Counted from the first letter of the stretch, positions 52,710 to 64,000 are shown. The stretch: 64,000 bases of DNA from Zychaea mexicana (GCF_025766255.1 NW_026516672.1:434001-498000), one strand, 5' to 3'. Notes: generated by a model from the letters alone, not told the origin. Numbers and translations: made by a program.

Positions 52710-54418
52710 CTATAATGAAACATGGTCATTCTCCGGTACTGCCTTTGCTTCTTCTTCCTCCTTTTCCTTCATTTCTTCGGCCGGCAATTCGCTTTTGAGT
52801 ATCCATGACAACAACCCTCGAGCTGACGAGCGCACATTGGACTGGTTTTTGAACATGGCACTCAGAATAATCGTTACTGAGCCAGCAAACAAGAGTGTTT
52901 CTGCGCCTTCAGCAGCCACAGGTTCCCACCAACGGCCCTTTTGATAGGGTCCTAGCACCCGCTCGGTCAATGAATACATTGCACGGGGCACCACATACAG
53001 TGCCATTTCACCCCGACGGTGTCTGCTCTCTAGCAAAAGTGACAAGCCGCAGAGCATTGATCCAATAAGCGGAGCTGTGGTATCGTCCAGACGCGTTTGG
53101 TTGATGTTGAGCAACTGGTGGCCTATCCGTGTCCGAGTCAGACATATGGAGTACCATATGATGGTGATAAACGATGCCAGGAATGCCGACGATCGCGTCG
53201 CAGCTTTAAGTATGTGTAACAAGCTCATGCTGGGGTTTTGCATTAAACGTGCTGTACGGAACAGCAAATGAGGTGCAAGATGGACAGCAAAGTATAACTA
53301 TTTGGGATTTCCTCGTCTAATAAGTTAAAAAAAGATAGTCGCTTATTTGCACATTTCGATATGTCTTACCGGGAATATTCTGATGAAGCCTTTAATAAAT
53401 CGGTTCATGGAATATACCTCACATCCGTAAGGCTGGCCTTGATGAACCAATTGACAGGGTATCCGACCTCTCATGGGGTTTCCCATTTCTCTGGGCAATC
53501 CAAGCCCAACCGCATAATCACCGAGTAGGTCCCCCAAACCGGTGTCTTTCTGTGATGATTATGAGATAAGTCTCTCTTTATCGCAATATAGTAAAACTAT
53601 AAAATATACTTACACCGTAGATCCATTCTCTATTACGAATTGCACGCAAAGCCTTGAGCAATCTATCATCCATTTCCGACATTTTGGTGATCCAAAGAGA
53701 ATAGGACCTAATGATGAGAGTATATAGTCATAAATATTAAAGTTGCGAATACCCAGTTGTCGTAGTAGTACCTTGGCAACAATTCCGGTTGATAGAACCA
53801 CGTAAACATGATTTCTGTACAAGCAACCGTAAACACACCAACGCTACCATAATCCAACATCCAAGCCGGCACATTATTCTTTATCATTGGCGCATCATAT
53901 GCTTGATGTGCGAGTACGTCAAGAGCGCGTACAAGTGCAAAGAATGTAAAATCGAGCGTTTTCGTATTCGGAAATGCTCGACGGACAGCCAGCATGCTCG
54001 CTGCTGCAGTTAAAAAGACGGCCGTCTTTCGTCTGATATTGACTTTGGGTTTGAGATGGTGCTGCAACACAAATGTCAAGAAATGATGACCCGTGAATGC
54101 TCCGACCATGATGTATGGGAATCCGTTGCGAGAAAAGCTTTTGTTCAACAAGAGTGGTACATCGCGGATCAGTGTTTTGCGTAGCGGTGCTGAAGCCGCA
54201 AGAAGCGATGACGTTTTTGCAAGCGTGCGGGACATTTGTAAGAGTGCTTTGACGAATACGCCAATGATACCGGGTACGGTCGTGATGGACCATGTCAGTC
54301 CGTAAGCGCGCAAGGCCGTCAACAAGGCAGGTCGTAGCGAGGGTGGTATGCCGGCTTGTTCCATGAGGAGCGGTATTCGACTGGGAGTTTTTTTCATAGT
54401 AGTAGTCGGCGGACCCAT
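52710..54418 (-). CDS. TMEM135-like multi-pass membrane protein
   Basis: Four exons on the minus strand: 54418-53772, 53707-53614, 53549-53370 and 53297-52710 give 502 residues. Several hydrophobic helices are spread across the protein. The conserved segments NIRRKTAVFLTAAASMLAVR, PNTKTLDFTFFALVRALD and LLKALRAIRNREWIYG resemble the TMEM135 family, and NPMRGRIPCQLVHQG carries its conserved Cys-bearing loop. Animal TMEM135 affects peroxisomes and mitochondrial dynamics; the fungal role is unclear. The C-terminal 25 residues are Glu-rich and cytosolic-looking. Alternative: another member of the wider membrane family with the same N-terminal domain. Confidence 0.8.
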
Positions 54419-55493
54419 AGTACTATGGTTATTACTGTTGTTGTTGTTGTTGCGATTTCAACGAAGAAAGAAGAGGAAAAAGGCAGTGCCACATAAACAA
54501 AAGCAGAGAGAAAGGAAGAGGGTGGGCAGCACGAAACACAACTCTGATATGAAAGAGGAACGTCTAAAAGGAGAAACTCTCTATGGCGTTGCGCAAGTTC
54601 ATTGAGCCTATTTACTAACCTATTTCTAGCATAGTTCACGCATACTGTCTCTTTTTCATCGCTGCATGCACTTTCGCCTCTTCGTAAGTAACATTGATCC
54701 AACTGGGAGACACTTTTGGTCGATTGTATCTGCCATGATGTATAACAGTTTTGTAAACTGCTGCTTTCTGCAGATGCCGGCGTTGTTGAACGAGCGGTTT
54801 AGCTGTTTTTTTTTTTTCACGTGAATCTGACAGGAACGTCGTTCCCACATCAGGTACTACCAATCAACTTTGTAACACAGAACTCAGCATCCAGGCTGTC
54901 CAAAGAAAACTGCTGCATGGCAATAAATATGGTGCTGCTGCTGCTGATGATGAATAATAGTATTTGTTGTACCAGTAAAATTCGCAATGCTAACGCCGGG
55001 TCCATTGAACAGTTTAACAACGACGACGGGATGCGTGGGTGCAACGCTATCCATAACAGAGTGGTCTGTGGACATTATTGAACCAGGTTAAGCTTGAAAA
55101 TAAGCTATTCTAAATGGGACAAGCGTGAGGTAATTTAGCAACCGAGCCTTTTCCGCAAAAAGTGAAGATTTTGCATAAACTGAAGGAGGTCAGTATGAAC
55201 CTAGGAAAATGTTACTTGTGTTTCGTCCGATTACCTACTCATGCCTCTGCCACCCAACGCACAGTAGTAGTGCTATAATATGTTCTCGGCACACCACTGG
55301 ATATTTCAGTTATTCGGTTCAATTTTACAACTCATGAGAGTGCTATTTCCATGTCATTCCATGTCGGATAAGGCGCAAAGCATGACATCCAATAACGAAA
55401 ACCGAGGTCTGACTGTACAAGCATCTGAAGAACAGTTTTGGTGTGTGTTATATATACAGCAGGATGTATGTATACAGCACAGTTAATATGGGT
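54419..55493. other. Intergenic, no gene recognised
   Basis: About 1 kb between two minus-strand genes. A (TTG)n run lies next to the TMEM135-like start. Short frames show no recognisable motif. Confidence 0.5.
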
Positions 55494-57451
55494 TTATCTA
55501 AACGGATTATGCGTATTCTGTGTTACGTAAGGAGTACTACTAGAAGATGGAGGAGAGGGAAGTGGATATGGAGCCGGCGGTTGGCTGGGGGGCCGCTGAG
55601 ATGCGCTGTTTGACGACGACGCTGTTGTAAAAGGTGTAAGAGTTCCACCGTTCTCCAACGTTGATGTAGGTGATGGTGGAGGGAGGTGAACGTCAGAAGG
55701 GATGGAAGGGATAGCAGTGATGCTTGCAGCGTTTGCGTCAGGGGGTGATTCGTACATGGGTGGAGGTTGGTCATCGGGTTCATCCACGCCGCCAGCCATG
55801 CCATCAACAGGTTGACCAGAAAGAACACCGTCAGCTATCCGGCGACGCTCGTTTTCTAATGCATTTTGTGTTGAATTAATTGCAACGTCAAGACGCTGCA
55901 GTGCTCCTTCAGTGTAACGTAAGTAGTGGCGTACCCAATGGAGCGAGGTATCAATGTTCTTTTGACAGGTGGCCAACAATGCATAGGTGTGTTGTGCTTT
56001 GGCTATCGAAATCAAGATATTGCCTCGGTGGTTAGACGATGGTTTCTTGGATCGATTTATCGTCCACTTTCTTTACATACCTTTCCATGCAACATCAACA
56101 TAGTTGAAATTCACTTGCATACTCAGTAACAAGTTGTTGGAGACAACATCGAGCAGACCAGGATGAGGTATCTCAGGAAGAATCTGTCGCGCCACATTTA
56201 ACCTTCGTTGAACCTCATATGTTTGCTTCTTGGCACCTACATCATACAGTTCTGTGTAAGATCATCCCGTGGCGATATGCAAGAGATACTTTATATCGCT
56301 TTTTTCTTTTACACCATACCTTCAAGACAAGCTGCCTGGTTTGCATCCATCAAGTTTCCTCCAAACAAGTCAAATGGTACATAGCTTATGCTCGTATTAA
56401 TTAACCGTAATACTTTGTTAATGTCGCGCTTGGCATGACTCAGATTATGATCCGTATCTTTGAATCGATCAAGGTCACGAGCGGCCTAATTGATTTTATA
56501 AGTGTTCATATCAAATGTACAAGAAACACACATGCAGAGAATGGGTACTCGAGGTATCGACTTACCGCAGCCTTTTGATTAATGTAATTTTGCACTTCAG
56601 CTTTGAGTTGCGGTTCGAGCGGATAGCTTGGATTAGTAACAGTGAAAATCTAATCCTGTCAAGGTGAGTATTACTGTTCTCTCCTTTTCTAATTTGTTGA
56701 AACGACTCTTTTCTCCCTCCCATCTGTTTTCCATGATACTCCATACATCGTCTAATAATCGTTTAAATTGATTTCGCGTTTCACGTATATGGTCTGCTTG
56801 GCGTTCGAGTTGTTGTTGCTATATTAAATATAGATTAACGAGGTCAGATGTTTTAAATCATCAAAGCATGCCCATTGTCACACCACCCTTCCACGCTTCC
56901 ATTATCATTTTACGTTATCTGAGAGCACGCCAAGCTCGTTAGACATTTGTTCAATATCGCGTTTACAACGCTGTTCAGATTCAAAAGCTTGTTGGTATCT
57001 TGCTTCCCCTACGGCGGCTTTCTCACGCTTTTTGCCTGTCAGTGTTGCGGCTGCTGATCGTATAGAAAGGTGGCGGATCTTGCGCAAGTCGTCGAACTCC
57101 TTTTTGCTAAAATGCCAGGTAAAAACCGATTGAGCTTCCTACATTGCAATTTACACTTCACCCAGCCAAACCCGATTGATTGCACTTTCATTGCGTTTCA
57201 ATCGGGATGTTCACAGCATTCCCTCCCCTCCTCTCTCTTCTTTGTTTTAAAGCGTCTTTTTGCAGAACTCACGAGTTTTCTGTTAAAGTACCCAGCTCGA
57301 CTTGCTTTGACTTGATTCTCTGTGTCAGGCGATCTCGTTCAGCCAGGCAGCTTTCCAGCCCCATGCTGATGGTGTGCTCTTGTGCGAGCTCGTCACTAAG
57401 TTTCCGGTACAGCGATGCTTGATCTTGAATGCGAGCCGCTAACGATGTCAT
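55494..57451 (-). CDS. Conserved fungal coiled-coil protein of unknown function
   Basis: Seven exons on the minus strand: 57451-57273, 57106-56914, 56818-56747, 56649-56566, 56485-56320, 56251-56081 and 56002-55494 give 457 residues. Residues 1-150 are charged helical coiled coil (MTSLAARIQDQASLYRKLSD; FDDLRKIRHLSIRSAAATLT). A conserved middle has FDLFGGNLMDANQAA and ILPEIPHPGLLDVV. The last 110 residues are Pro/Ser-rich with PPPMYE- and NPFR-type short motifs that could bind WW, SH3 or EH domains. I recognise the same layout from uncharacterised proteins of other fungi; no function is known to me. The third intron donor was chosen at 56746 because the nearer one would leave a 25 nt intron. 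Confidence 0.8.
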
Positions 57452-58796
57452 TAAAAGAAGAGAAGAAAGGTAAAGAAAAGAAGGAAGCAGATAGTAGGGG
57501 AACGCCGATTATGCGCTTAATCATCGAAAAGCGGAATATTTTTAATTACTGCAATTCTAAAAATATAAAAAGTATGGAGGAATGCATACGGTTGCTGTGC
57601 GTCATTCACCCCTGCAGCAACAACGTGGCCAGTGCGATGCTTGATTGTACGCTGTGTAGCTTAGAGTAAGCAGCTTCTCGTCCACTGCTGCATACTATCA
57701 AATCCCATTGTTAGCGTGTATGTAGACCATCAGAGAACAACCAACAACATGCACGCTGCAAGGGTCAATGCACACGTGTGTGGTCGAATACATGGAACAA
57801 GTCTTCTCCTTTTGGTGACGGGAGCCATTCTTAGTCAGCCCCCACATCCCTTCAGCCACACCATTAGTTGGGTGTACGGTGGGTGACACGTGCCTCTTTC
57901 GAAGCACATCCGAAAATATAAAATTAGCAGCTACTCCATCACTCTGTCGTTATTCGGTAATATGATATGGGGTTTCGCTATGTGATCTAGTATATATTGG
58001 GTGTGATGAGGACCAAGTGCAGTACTTGGCTGTTTGGATTCCTTGAGCGGCCTGGCTATAAAATAAGGGGGTTTCTCTCTGTTATATATATATAGCTCGA
58101 ATGATAATGAAGGTAGGAACTCATACAAAAAGTTGCTTGATGCTCTGCAACTCAGGCATTCAAGTGGCGTGACATGACGCCACTTGCGATACAACGTACG
58201 TTGACGGGAGGATGTGTCGGAAAGTACGAGGACAGTCCGTAACAAGGATCATAGATTTTCCGCCTATAACCACGCTTTTTGGGCTTTTGGGACTACCTCT
58301 TTCTAGAATTACCAGAAAAAGGGTGATGCAAGGTATGCGTAATAAAGCCAACGTTTTGTTTAATAGCGCATGACACGTTTGCTCAATCCAATCATGCATT
58401 ACTTCTAAGCTATCTTCGTTTCCTTTGGTGGCTCACGGAGATAGTGGCACGGCCGCTATTTCAACCGATTCCGAACACTTGCTGCTTCCGTCAGCGTCAG
58501 TCAGAAAAGTTTATTACGAAATGAGTCACTTTATTCCCATGTTTGGAGCAAGCAATGGGCTTACCATGTTTCACGGACTTCAAAACCAAGGGTCAACGCA
58601 TTTGTTTGTTATCCCAAAATGGACATTCGTTCGATCGGGTTCCAGACTTCACCCGATTGGTTTGACATCTCATCAAAGATCTTTTTTTCTTATAAAAGAA
58701 AGGGACCCGCTCCCCGTGTTTGATTTGTTAGCCTCTTATCTCTCCTTTCCATTCCCCAACCCTCCCTCTTCTTTTCCAAGAGACAAGTACCCCACT
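57452..58796. other. Intergenic, protoglobin promoter
   Basis: About 1.3 kb between divergent genes. A TATAAAA at about 58692-58698 lies 100 bp before the protoglobin start and is followed by a pyrimidine-rich leader. A 12-13 bp inverted pair, AGTGGCGTGACATGACGCCACT, is seen as AAGTGGCGT / ACGCCACTT around 58155-58180. No gene is recognised. Confidence 0.5.
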
Positions 58797-59620
58797 ATGG
58801 AACATATCGAACGCGAAAAGCTTTATGCTGATGGCGAGTACCGCTTTAAGTATGTCAGCAAGTTCATGGATTTCGGTAAGTTTTACGAGAAAGGAACACC
58901 GCGTTTTGCCCCTCTGTTCAGTTCAATCACTTTATATATACGAGGTCCTTAACTAATTTTACTGTTGACTATGATGGTGTGTTAGGTGCCGATGACATCA
59001 AAGCGATCGAAACCGTTGCTGACAAGATCCGCCCCTTGGTCCCTGTTGTTGTTGATGCCGTCTACCAGAAGCTCTTCACATACGACATCACCAAGCGCCA
59101 TTTCATGCCCAAGAACGAAGGCTTTGAAGGTGCGACCGCGACGTCTTTGGAGGAGCTTACCCTGGACCATCCGCAAATCAAGTTCCGCAAGGATTTTCTA
59201 ACAAAGTACCTGAACAAGCTCTTGTCGGGCCCATACGACGAGCGCATGCTCCGTTATCTCGACTGGGTCGCCAAGATCCATACGGACACACCTCAAAAAA
59301 AGAGCAAGATCAACGTGGACTACATCCATATCAACGCACTTTTGGGCTACGTGGAAACCACCTTGGTCGGAGGCATCCTGTCGCTCAAGTTGCCCGAGGA
59401 TCAAACCTTGGCTGCTCTAGCTGCTTTCAACAAGCTGTTATGGATCCAGAACGACTACTTTGCAAAGTATTATTGCAACCCCGCTACACCATCGATGTCA
59501 TCGTCAGCAGGCTCTAGTAACGGCATTTTCGGTCAATGTGGCTCATATACATCTGCAGGCTTTGGTGTGCTTGTAGGAGGATTGGCGGTTGTGTTGGCGT
59601 TAAAATACAAAATTTTTTAG
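58797..59620 (+). CDS. Protoglobin-domain heme protein with C-terminal membrane anchor
   Basis: Two exons, 58797-58875 and 58986-59620, give 237 residues. Residues about 15-190 match the protoglobin/globin-sensor fold: RFKYVSKFMDFG start, VVVDAVYQKLFTYD, DHPQIKFRKDFLTKYLNKL, and YLDWVAKIHTD with His125 as the probable proximal heme ligand. A Ser/Gly-rich linker (192-213) leads to one hydrophobic helix at about 216-233 (AGFGVLVGGLAVVLAL) and a short KYKIF end, the layout of a tail-anchored protein facing the cytosol. No signalling output domain is attached. Roles in sensing or detoxifying O2, NO or CO are inference from relatives. Confidence 0.88.
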
Positions 59621-60774
59621 ATGATCTTCTGTTTTCCTTTCCGGCTTTGTAAATTTATTTGTATGCCATTTTACATATTCCTTGGCAAAAGCCGAGTGTG
59701 CATACATAACATAACCATGCTTTACTACATTTATTAAACATATTCTTTAATGATAATGGTAACAACCCTTGATATGCTGGTAGGATGGAGTCATCGCGTA
59801 TCTAGTTTTCATTTTGGTTTGTCAATGTCGTGTACAGAAAAAAAATATTTGACCCATGATAACGGGTGACGTTTCTCTATATGTGGCAGTGATTAGCTTA
59901 TCAATGTTCACAAATCAAGTAATACATAAACATTCCAAGCTGGCGACCCGTCTGTAACACATACATGCATACTTTTAATATTCCAATCATCTACATAGTA
60001 CAGTACTGCTGAGGAACACAAGCATCCTACTGGCTAAAGCTTTAGCAAGGAGGTGTGCGTAAGGCTTATCAAGACGTACAGCACTCGTTTTTTTTCTCCC
60101 AAGTCCGTTACATCATACATTCTTTTAGATATGACGAAAGAAAGGAAACAGATAAGGGAAACTATAGAGGATATGAGTGTACACTATATACTTTGTCATT
60201 ACTCACTTGTACTTAAAACATCAGCTCTAAAATGCTCGATTTGTAATGGAAAATAGTGAGGGCGTATCAAAAACATTTATCAAGTTTTACTACTTTAACC
60301 TATCATAGAGTTAGGTTATTGAAATAAGTATGGTTGACAAAAGCGGGGAATCACTGTATAACGTAGTAAGTACAATTTGAGCTGGGGAAAATAGGATGTG
60401 ATGATGTGTTTGGATCTTAAAGAATGAAAATATGATACAAACAGAAATGTGAGAGAAGGCGTTTATTTGATACAAAAGTGAAAGGGAGTACCATATGTTT
60501 TAAAGAAAAAATATTTAACCGGTCTCTGCAAAAAAGATAAAAGAGAAAAAAAACCTTAAGGAACCCAAATTTTGTGTAGTATCAACTTTCACTTCATTAT
60601 TTTTTACTTCTTGGAGTCCACTCTATGATATCTAAAATGCTTGATGTGTTGCAATTGTTATCATCGTATGATACGAGCATATCCAAATGGGTTCACAACG
60701 AGCGCCTTTTCGTCAAACTGATGTATGCAAATTATCTTATTTATTGCCAAGAGACCTAGGTTGCCATACTCAAG
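59621..60774. other. Intergenic, no gene recognised
   Basis: AT-rich. A TTGACAAAAGCGGGGAATCACTGTA stretch near 60335-60360 resembles one end of a small DNA element, but I cannot find its partner end. Confidence 0.4.
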
Positions 60775-60965
60775 TACAGTTGATCCTCGTTAATTACATA
60801 GCGCGCATTCCTAAATTTTGTGTGAAATTAGTGAGGGTTGAAAGTAGGCGAGAACAACTTGTACTAGTAATCCTTGCTATTCTTGTTTGTTTGATAACTC
60901 CAGCAAATTTGGAGATAGCGAAGGTTCAAAGTTAACGGGTTTGAAAGTAAAAGGGGTCGACTGTA
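60775..60965. mobile_element. Possible Tc1/mariner- or pogo-like MITE remnant
   Basis: The left end reads TACAGTTGATCCTCG and the right end, reversed, reads TACAGTCGACCCCTT, so about 11 of the first 13 bases match as terminal inverted repeats, with a TA at each outer end. Internally AGTGAGGGTTGAAAG and GGGTTTGAAAG echo each other. At 191 bp without a coding frame it would be a non-autonomous element. Confidence 0.5.
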
Positions 60966-62330
60966 TGTAGTTCGGTGGTGGAGGCTGTGGAGTGTTCTTA
61001 ACATGTGTGTTTAAAAAATCAATCCTAAAGACGGATGGGTGAAGCGAAAGTTGTTTTTTGATTTATGAATTAATCGTTATACTTTGTACAATGTGATATT
61101 CAATTAACCTATATGCATACAGTACTAGATTACAAACAAGATACTTACAGTAATAAGAGCATAGAAGTCGAATACGGGCAACACGCAAGCAGTGTAATGA
61201 ACTTTAGTTCAGAGGCTCCGTATGTACATTTATCATACACCAGATTCAAAAACAGCTGCCGTAACTCATTTTGGGTCGATTTCTCTATGTACATCCAGTT
61301 AATCAAGGTTATCAAGTGATGACAGTGTGCTGGTGTGCCTTTCTGATATGAAGAGTCTCTATGGCCCTTTGACGGTGCTGTTGTCGCTCATACATTGTAT
61401 TTTAATGCTGCTACTGCTTCTACCCTTGCATAAAAGACTTGCCGCATACACAGATACCATTCAACTCAATATAATGGCACTTCACATTCTAAAAATCTCA
61501 TTTATGATGCGTGATAATAGTACAGAGAGCAAAACATATGCGGATTTATTGTTTTGAAAGGATATACCAAACTGTATGAAAAAAACCAAGGAGCGGCAAA
61601 CATGACCAATGAATCTCTTGAATTTGATGTAAATAGCTTTGAACGCCTAGATAAAGAAAGATCGCCTGTCAGTTTTTGCATTTAAATGTTCGTCTTGACC
61701 TCTTGTATTCGCGATGCTCACGTACCTTTTGTATGTACTGCATCTTGCTTTTGCGATTTGGGTAAATAGCATCCAGAATTGTAAATCACACTGTATATAT
61801 GTCGGTGATTACATCTGTTCATTATTTTGGATCGTAAAGCCGCACTGTATATGCGGCGGCAGCTCCATCCTTTTTTCTTTTTATTTGTTGCTTCCCCTAC
61901 AAGTTCAACACAAAAATAGCGTTAGAAAACCAGTCAACTAGATCTTAAATGTCGTTCAGATAATTCAGAGAATAACTTACCATTTATGATGTATGTTGAA
62001 GGTATGTGATAATGCGATGCATATGTGATTCATGTCAAAGAGATCTTCTTGGTTCATGGTTGCTGCTCCTTCAATTATCCCAGTTTCATGGTATAAATTA
62101 GTTTTATAATTTGCTCGTTGGTTGTATATTGTGTTCCTATTGCTCCGATTGATCCAAGTGTCCAACCCAAGCCAACGATGGGATCCGTGGTTGTGTTTTC
62201 GGTGAGTGGCACCACGAGATCACCGACCCAGACGATATAAACTCGCTGCCTTCACCAGAATAGCACATGCATGCTACACCGGGCCTGTGGGCCATCCTAG
62301 ACGCCCACCCATGGCCTGCAAGGCCATCAT
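60966..62330. other. Intergenic, no gene recognised
   Basis: AT-rich with short frames only; nothing recognisable until the duplicated block beginning near 62331. Confidence 0.45.
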
Positions 62331-62572
62331 CGGCGCCCCAGCAGATGATACTCCAACGCACATGGCAAAGTGTTGCGATGGTAAAACATCGGCACTGACG
62401 TCCATGCTGCATGCATTCCAGCGTATGTCCTGTGTGGTAAGTGCATGAGAGTGGAGAAATTGGCGGTGTCATTTGTGCTGTGTCGTACAGGAAAACGTGA
62501 GGAGTGCGAGGAGAACAATGCGATTTGGATCCTCCCTCCCTCAGTGGAAGGCAGAATCTGGCGTGGTGACTG
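62331..62572 (+). repeat. Inverted duplication, copy A (cysteine-rich coding remnant)
   Basis: About 240 bp matching the reverse complement of 62965-63220. In pieces of more than one frame it reads MAKCCDGKTSA, then LCGKCMRVEKLAVSFVLCR, then REECEENNAIW. A 1 bp difference near 62396 and loss of similarity after 62530 break the frame. Confidence 0.75.
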
Positions 62573-62665
62573 GACTTGAAATGCAATAGCATTGCAATGA
62601 AGATCGTCGGGAAACAGAAGCACCAACAGAGACGCCAACCTCGAGAACCGAATACATCTATGCAT

Positions 62666-62692
62666 GACTAGAATGGCTTGAACATTCTAGTC
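62666..62692. repeat. 10 bp hairpin
   Basis: GACTAGAATG, a 7-base spacer and CATTCTAGTC form a perfect inverted repeat just before the larger hairpin. Confidence 0.8.
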
Positions 62693-62700
62693 AGAAACCC

Positions 62701-62764
62701 CATCCCTTATAACGATCTCTTTTTCCAAGTCGCAGCTAGGAAAAAACAGTCGTTATAAGGGATG
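62701..62764. repeat. 64 bp hairpin element
   Basis: CATCCCTTATAACGA at 62701-62715 is the exact reverse complement of TCGTTATAAGGGATG at 62750-62764. Inside it TTTTTCC (62720-62726) can also pair with GGAAAAA (62739-62745), so the arms fold further. It may be a minimal MITE or a foldback centre between copies A and B. Confidence 0.75.
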
Positions 62765-62964
62765 CATCAAGAGCATCTATCGTTAGTGATTTCTGAATGT
62801 AACACTGATAATAGCACAGACCCACGCGTTTCCTCTTTATACGTCACTTAATAAAAAAGCTTGTACATACCATCTTTGTCGTCAAAGAACTGCCTTGCAT
62901 ATCTCTGCTGTAATTCTGATTCTGCACTACCTACAAGACAGATGATGTTGCATCCTCGAACCCC

Positions 62965-63220
62965 AGATCGCCCACACCAGATCCCATATACCCTTCCACT
63001 GTTCCCCTCGCAGATCCAAGTCGCATTGTTCTCCTCGCACTCCTCACCTTTTCCTGTACGACACAGCACAAAAGGCACCGCCAATTTCTCCACTCTCATG
63101 CACTTACCACACAGTACATGACACACGCTGGAACGCATGCAGCATGGACGTCAGTGTCCGATGTTATACCATCGCAACACTTTGCTATGGGCCTTGGAGT
63201 ATCATCTGCTGGGGCACCGG
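62965..63220 (-). repeat. Inverted duplication, copy B (longer cysteine-rich frame)
   Basis: Minus-strand counterpart of copy A. A frame spanning 63138-62848 stays open for 96 codons: CGKCMRVEKLAVPFVLCR, EECEENNATWICEGN, WCGRSGVRGCNIICLVG, then LQQRYARQFFDDKDG just before a GTATGT donor. Its cysteine spacing looks metal-binding. It may be one exon of a repeated gene or transposon ORF; the family is not recognised. Confidence 0.6.
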
Positions 63221-63222
63221 CG

Positions 63223-64000
63223 CTGCGCCGCACACAGGTCGGCCACCACTGCTCCTATAGAGTTAAAAGGGTCATAAAAGGTTAGGAAACTGTAATGAAA
63301 AGATGATTCAGTACATCGTAGTTTAAAAGAATACATACTTTACCTCCTCAAAACTTCAAAATTGCCTTTGCCACAGTGAAGACGGTTCTCGTCTAAATAG
63401 AATTCATGCAAGCGCTAGCTATTTAGTCGTTGATCAATATACCAAGTAACTGCATCGTGTATCGTATGTCACATACCTTTTTCTGGACATTGAATCCAGT
63501 AAGAAGCGCCCGAAGGCGCTTTGTCAATAAATAAATAGATAAATAAAGCGGTTGGCAAAATCGGTGCGGAAATGGAAGAAGTCTTGGGATGGCGGAGGAC
63601 AACTGGCGGTATAAGCAGGAAGACCTATCAAAATTAGGGAACAAGTCAGTATCCACGATACACGTTATCACGCAATGAACCCCGTAAAATCCAAGTGAAA
63701 GATAACCTTACCAGTATTTATATGAAGGTTTTTTTTTAGTGTTTTGATGTTTTGATGTTTTTTTGGGTGCTTTTGTAATTTTTGTACTGCTTTTTTTAAA
63801 TGCTTTTGTGATGGTTTTTTGCTTTTTTTTCGGGGTTTCTGGTGATTTTCGCGTCGTACGGTACTGCAATAACAAAGAAAGTGAAAAGGAAAGGAAGTCT
63901 TTTTCCACCATAAGAAAGAAAACGATTAGTTAATAACGCGCTTGTGTTAGTTTTGCTACGGTCGATAAAACAACCTCAGTTTACTTACATTCATGGACCG
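63223..64000. other. Intergenic, no gene recognised
   Basis: AT-rich, with T-runs near 63725-63830 that create a lysine-rich minus-strand frame. A small hairpin AAGCGCC-CGAA-GGCGCTT lies near 63506-63523. No gene is supported. Confidence 0.45.

Noticed and set aside
63708..63911. Lysine-rich 67-codon minus-strand frame
   Set aside because: It is the translation of T-rich repeats on the plus strand, with no ordered segment or splice context.

Overview
This window is nuclear DNA of a fungus, most likely an early-diverging filamentous one (Mucoromycota, probably Mucorales). That is an inference from intron-dense genes (introns mostly about 50-130 nt), low-complexity Ser/Thr/Gln/Asn tracts, long CT-rich spacers and the gene families present. 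No gene is bacterial, and I recognised no tRNA, rRNA or CRISPR array. Exon joins were worked out by hand from GT/GC...AG sites, frame continuity and family similarity, and each join listed gives a total length divisible by three.

Left part (1-20.2 kb): the 3' end of a Rab GTPase; a conserved ATP-grasp-like protein (-); an F-box protein (+); a very small two-exon gene encoding a single CCHC zinc knuckle (+); coatomer alpha (COPA, +, 12 exons); cytosolic Hsp70 (+, 7 exons); and APC4, a subunit of the anaphase-promoting complex (-, 15 exons).

Middle part (20.2-39.6 kb): a gene-poor 3.7 kb stretch; Cu/Zn superoxide dismutase (-); a rhomboid protease (-); a decayed thioester-reductase pseudogene (-); a CTD-type (Psr/SCP-like) phosphatase (+); an L-lactate dehydrogenase (cytochrome b2) apparently without a presequence (+); and a forkhead/FHA transcription factor with a 31-residue polyglutamine run (+).

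Right part (39.6-64 kb): a repeat-rich island (hairpin-bearing tandem repeats, a palindromic direct repeat and coding-like remnants); RINT1/Tip20 (-) and SRP68 (+) diverging from a 146 bp shared promoter; a single C2H2-finger protein (-); a TMEM135-like membrane protein (-); a conserved fungal coiled-coil protein (-); a protoglobin with a C-terminal membrane anchor (+); and a 4.4 kb tail with a small TIR element, a hairpin element and an inverted pair of cysteine-rich coding remnants.

Several genes act in membrane traffic (Rab, coatomer alpha, RINT1, SRP68), but their linkage is probably housekeeping coincidence. The items most worth a second look are the 31-residue zinc-knuckle gene, the membrane-anchored protoglobin, the hairpin tandem-repeat island with its duplicated coding remnants, two GC-AG introns, and the inverted cysteine-rich pair.
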